Of a DNA stretch of 64,000 nt, positions 61,432 through 64,000 are shown one piece after another (the stretch's first letter is position 1; every line of letters begins with the position of its first letter). The DNA lies in contig NZ_JAAAFX010000009.1 in assembly GCF_019352895.1 (NCBI RefSeq), positions 1,485,805-1,549,804 on the forward strand. The letters run 5' to 3'. This DNA comes from Variovorax boronicumulans (GTDB lineage: Bacteria; Pseudomonadota; Gammaproteobacteria; Burkholderiales; Burkholderiaceae_C). The notes below the pieces were generated by a model. It did not search any database. It was given only the letters and a program-made list of their open reading frames with translations, and had not been told where the DNA came from. The translations under genes and the position numbers were made by a program.

Positions 61432-61512
61432 AGGCCCGGCCCGCGCGCCGCTTCCCACATTCCTCCGAATTCGATGGCCACAGTCAAGGCTTCTCAACAC
61501 AGGAGCCAGGCG

Positions 61513-61587
61513 ATGACTCGACGGGATGGCGTGCGGGCGATCGGCCGTGCGCCGGCACCGCCGGGCCGGCGCCGCGCACGACCATGA
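61513..61587 (+). CDS. Possible 24-residue leader peptide before the TolC-like gene
   Basis: ATG at 61513 with the best Shine-Dalgarno of this region (AGGAG at 61501-61505, seven bases away). It encodes 24 residues, eight of them arginine, with an APAPPG stretch. The TGA overlaps the ATG of the downstream gene (ATGA at 61584-61587), which itself has no Shine-Dalgarno. Codon bias at third positions is weak, so the peptide itself may matter less than the act of translation. A possible coupled leader or attenuator; not proven to be translated. Confidence 0.35.
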   Translation: MTRRDGVRAIGRAPAPPGRRRARP

Positions 61588-62615
61588 AGATCTCGTTGCC
61601 TTTCGCGGCGCTGATGGGCCTGTCGATGGCCATCGGCGCACAGGCCAACCTCAGCCGCGCACCGTCGCTGCGCGAACCCGCGGTGATGTTGCGCACCGGC
61701 GCCGAAGCGGTGCCGGCGCCAATGCCCTTCGCCGTCGACGGCTGGTGGCGTGGCTTCCAGGACGACACGCTGGGCACGCTCATCCTCGCGGCGCGGCATG
61801 CCGTCGCTTCGGCGGCCGACGCCCGCCGGTGGATCCTCACCGGCGATGCGCCGGCGTTGCCGCCGGAGATGAAGGTCGCCGCGGCCTACGTGAGCATCCA
61901 GGCCGACAGCGTCGGACTCGCGCTGATCGACGAGGCCACGGCCGCGGCACACCGCGAGCAGTCCCTGGTCGAGGCCGGGCCTGCGGGCGATGCCGACCGT
62001 GCACTCATCGGCATCCGGCTGGCCGATGCGGACCGTGCCGCCACCGCGATCCGCGCGCGCCGCGATGCCTCGCTGGGCATGCTCTCGGCGCTGTGCGGCA
62101 TGACGGCCGCCACGCTCACCGAGGTGGTCGCGCCGGCCCTCGAGGAACACCGCCTGCCGCAATTCAATGCACCGATGCCGCCGGGCGAGGCGACGGACTG
62201 GCTGATGCAGCGCCAGGACGTGGCCCTGGCCGGCGCGCTGCGCGACGTGACACCGCCGACGCGCCGACAGGCCTCGGATGAGAGCTTCTCGGTGGTCGTC
62301 GCGCGCGCCCGGCAGGACATCGAGGACGCAGCCGACGCGCTGGAGGCGCAGCGCGCGAAAACCGCCGCGCTCTACACGCGGGCCGCCGAGGTGCGGGTGG
62401 CCTTCGACGAAGCGGTCGCGCGCCAGGGTCGCGGCCAGGCGTCCGAGCGCGAGGTGCTCGAGCGCTACCAGCAGTTCCTGCTGTATTCACAGCAGTTCGC
62501 CAGCGCCAGCGGCACACTCGCGCTCGGCTGGATCCAGCTGCTCTTTCAACTGCGGGGTGCACTCGATGTGCAGCCGACGGTGCCCGAGCGCAGCGCGCTA
62601 GCGAACCTGCTCTGA
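61584..62615 (+). CDS. Shortened TolC/OEP-like periplasmic protein
   Basis: 343 residues, where outer-membrane efflux proteins have about 450-500. Signal peptide MKISLPFAALMGLSMAIGAQA with no lipobox cysteine. The NodT-type motif VDGWWRGFQDDTLGTLILAA (W54-W55) starts the mature part; the linker between the two repeats is seen as WLMQRQDVALAGAL (RRPDV-like), and the second half has VVARARQDIEDAADALEAQR and the closing coiled helices with YQQFLLYSQQF. Compared with the NodT protein in this window, the segments that form the two beta hairpins of the barrel are missing or very short. It may be a soluble periplasmic helical protein. Function unknown. Confidence 0.75.
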   Translation: MKISLPFAALMGLSMAIGAQANLSRAPSLREPAVMLRTGAEAVPAPMPFAVDGWWRGFQDDTLGTLILAARHAVASAADARRWILTGDAPALPPEMKVAAAYVSIQADSVGLALIDEATAAAHREQSLVEAGPAGDADRALIGIRLADADRAATAIRARRDASLGMLSALCGMTAATLTEVVAPALEEHRLPQFNAPMPPGEATDWLMQRQDVALAGALRDVTPPTRRQASDESFSVVVARARQDIEDAADALEAQRAKTAALYTRAAEVRVAFDEAVARQGRGQASEREVLERYQQFLLYSQQFASASGTLALGWIQLLFQLRGALDVQPTVPERSALANLL

Positions 62616-62620
62616 TCCGC

Positions 62621-62710
62621 ATGGACTTCCTGCGCGCGCTCGAGGCGGTGTGGGCAGCCCTCGTGGCCCTGGCCCACCTGATCGGCCAGCTGCTCGACCT
62701 GCTGCCCTGA
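62621..62710 (+). CDS. Small ORF of 29 residues after the TolC-like gene
   Basis: ATG five bases after the stop of the TolC-like gene; 29 residues, Leu/Ala-rich and mostly hydrophobic (MDFLRALEAV start, LIGQLLDLLP end), like a short membrane-lying or amphipathic helix. Nearly every codon ends in G or C (one GCA exception), as in the real genes here. No Shine-Dalgarno, so it would be translated by reinitiation. Not recognised as any known family. Confidence 0.4.
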   Translation: MDFLRALEAVWAALVALAHLIGQLLDLLP

Positions 62711-62731
62711 GCGCCGCGGCGCCTGGGTCGC

Positions 62732-64000
62732 TCAGAACGAAGTCCCGATCTGGAACTGGATCTTCTGCGTGCGGTCGGCCACGATCCCGTTGGCTTCGTC
62801 CAGCCGCTGGTATTGGATCGGCACCGCGTAGGCCAGGCGCAAGGGGCCGAGCGGCGAGATCCAGCTGATGCCCAGACCCACCGATGCGCGCAGGCGCTGC
62901 TGGGCCTTCCACTGTGCGTCGGTGAGGCTGGGCGTGCGGTCGGCGAACACGTTGCCGACGTCGAAGAAGGAGTAGAGGCGCAGCGTGCGGTCGTTGCCCG
63001 CGCCGGGGAACGGCGTGCTCAGTTCGGCATTGAAGATCGCCTTCTTGGTACCACCCAGCGCACCCTGGGTCACGCTGTCGAGCGGGCCCAGCGCGTTCTG
63101 CTCGAAGCCGCGGATCGAGCCCAGGCCGCCCGCGTAGAAGTTCTTGAAGATCGGGAACGCGGTGTCGCCCAGCGCGCGCGCATAGCCCAGCTGCCCATTG
63201 ACGGCGAAGGTGTACTGCTTGTTCAACGGGAAGTACTGCTGGTATTGGTAGGTGCTCTTGAGGTAGCGCAGGTCCGAACCCACGCCCAGCTCGAGGTTGG
63301 CGCTCTGCAGCCGGCCCCGGGTCGGCACCAGCGCGCTGTCGCGGTCGTCGCGCGCCCAGCCGATGGTGAGCGGCACGCCGAGGATGCTGTCCCTGGCGCA
63401 GCTCACGCTGGGCACGGCGCCCGCGCACTGGAAGTAGTCGAGGTAAGCCTGCGGCGTCGCGGTGTAGACCGACACGCCGTCGACCACGGTGTAGGCGCCG
63501 TTGGTGCCGGGCGTGAAGCGATAGCGCTCCAGGCCGATGCCGAAGAAGACGGTGTCGACCTCGCCGAAGGGCACGCCGAACTTGACCGAGCCGCCTTCGC
63601 TCACGAGCTTGTAGTTGCCGTCGGCCTCGTAGTAGGGCCGGGTCGAGGCCTGGAACACGTTGAGGGTGCGCGAGATGCCATCCGTCGTGAAGTACGGGTC
63701 GGTGGCGGTGAGCGACACCGTGCGGTTGTACTTGCTGGTGTTGACCTGCAGGCCCAGGTAGTTGCCCGAACCGAACACGTTCTCCTGCGTGATGCCGAAG
63801 GTCAGCGACACCTTCTCGCTGCTGGAGAATCCCGCGCCCAGCTGCAGGCTGCCGGTGGGCTTCTCGACCAGCGTCACCACCAGGTCGACTTCGTCGGGCG
63901 AACCCGCCACTTCCTGGGTCTCGACGTTCACGTCGGTGAAGAAGCCCAGGCGGTCGACGCGGTCGCGCGACAGCTTGATCTTGTCGCCGTCGTACCAGGA
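62732..64000 (-). CDS. bamA: Outer-membrane assembly factor BamA-type protein, C-terminal part
   Basis: 422 residues are visible; the 5' end lies beyond base 64000. The visible part holds the end of the last POTRA domain (RVDRLGFFTDVNVETQEV) and the entire 16-strand barrel: GSLQLGAGFSSSEKVSLTFG at the first strand, IGWARDDRDSALVPTRG, the loop-6 motif GGLGSIRGFEQNALGP (IRGF), RASVGLGISWISPLGPLRLAYAVP and a C-terminal QFQIGTSF ending in Phe. It inserts and folds outer-membrane proteins. No skp-lpxD genes follow it, as they would downstream of classic bamA, so this may be a second copy or a rearranged site. Confidence 0.9.
   Translation of the reverse strand, partial: SWYDGDKIKLSRDRVDRLGFFTDVNVETQEVAGSPDEVDLVVTLVEKPTGSLQLGAGFSSSEKVSLTFGITQENVFGSGNYLGLQVNTSKYNRTVSLTATDPYFTTDGISRTLNVFQASTRPYYEADGNYKLVSEGGSVKFGVPFGEVDTVFFGIGLERYRFTPGTNGAYTVVDGVSVYTATPQAYLDYFQCAGAVPSVSCARDSILGVPLTIGWARDDRDSALVPTRGRLQSANLELGVGSDLRYLKSTYQYQQYFPLNKQYTFAVNGQLGYARALGDTAFPIFKNFYAGGLGSIRGFEQNALGPLDSVTQGALGGTKKAIFNAELSTPFPGAGNDRTLRLYSFFDVGNVFADRTPSLTDAQWKAQQRLRASVGLGISWISPLGPLRLAYAVPIQYQRLDEANGIVADRTQKIQFQIGTSF

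Overview
The window is 64 kb of very GC-rich, gene-dense bacterial chromosome with an extreme G/C bias at third codon positions. Gene content suggests a betaproteobacterium of the order Burkholderiales, family Comamonadaceae, most likely Variovorax or a close relative. The evidence is the cysE-trmJ-suhB neighbourhood, the tsaE-amiC, mutL and miaA genes, many organic-acid and organosulfur functions, and frequent TAGAAT/GACAAT-type -10 boxes placed directly before start codons. I see no rRNA, tRNA, CRISPR array, insertion sequence or prophage. This is an inference from the proteins, not a database identification.

Layout. 1-7.5 kb: the 3' part of an ETF-ubiquinone oxidoreductase, cysE and trmJ on the minus strand, then suhB, a FUSC-family membrane protein and an MscS channel on the plus strand. 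7.4-11.5 kb: a QseBC-type two-component system whose operon ends in a YgiW-type periplasmic protein, then a YqjI-like His-rich PadR regulator with its ferric-siderophore reductase behind an inverted repeat. 11.5-15.7 kb: queG divergent from and overlapping tsaE-amiC, a small glycine-zipper lipoprotein, and dedA. 15.8-22.6 kb: a GNAT enzyme, a dienelactone hydrolase fused to an NTF2-like domain, a LysR regulator, and a sugar-acid operon (IlvD/EDD dehydratase, FAH-family enzyme, MFS transporter) with a LysR-type T-N11-A box upstream.

22.7-29.2 kb: mutL, a lipoprotein hydrolase, a Bcr/CflA transporter, miaA, a LolD-like ATPase and a CPBP protease. 29.2-37.2 kb: an organosulfur operon on the minus strand (MetQ, an LLM monooxygenase, MetN, MetI and two SfnB-like flavoproteins), with a PLP ammonia-lyase at its end and an AhpD-like protein divergent from it. 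37.2-45.7 kb: an FtsX permease, a penicillin-acylase-family lipoprotein, a cysteine-synthase-like enzyme, an AttH-like lipocalin, and an Lrp regulator with a divergent GST. 45.8-51.7 kb: a complete Liv branched-chain/amide ABC importer with two tandem binding proteins. 51.9-56.9 kb: a MarR-NodT-EmrA-EmrB efflux operon with a near-consensus promoter built around a palindromic operator. 57-64 kb: an ABC exporter, a BaeSR-like two-component system, a shortened TolC-like protein flanked by two small ORFs, and the 3' part of a BamA-type protein.

Logic. On the plus strand, tsaE-amiC, mutL, miaA-ATPase, FtsX and AttH read as pieces of housekeeping operons separated by accessory blocks. The most unusual points are: the dispersed Att-like ABC system; the TolC-like protein apparently lacking its beta-barrel segments, with a 24-codon leader ORF and a 29-codon trailing ORF; the dienelactone hydrolase-NTF2 fusion; the LysR box on the sugar-acid operon; and the many genes that look leaderless.
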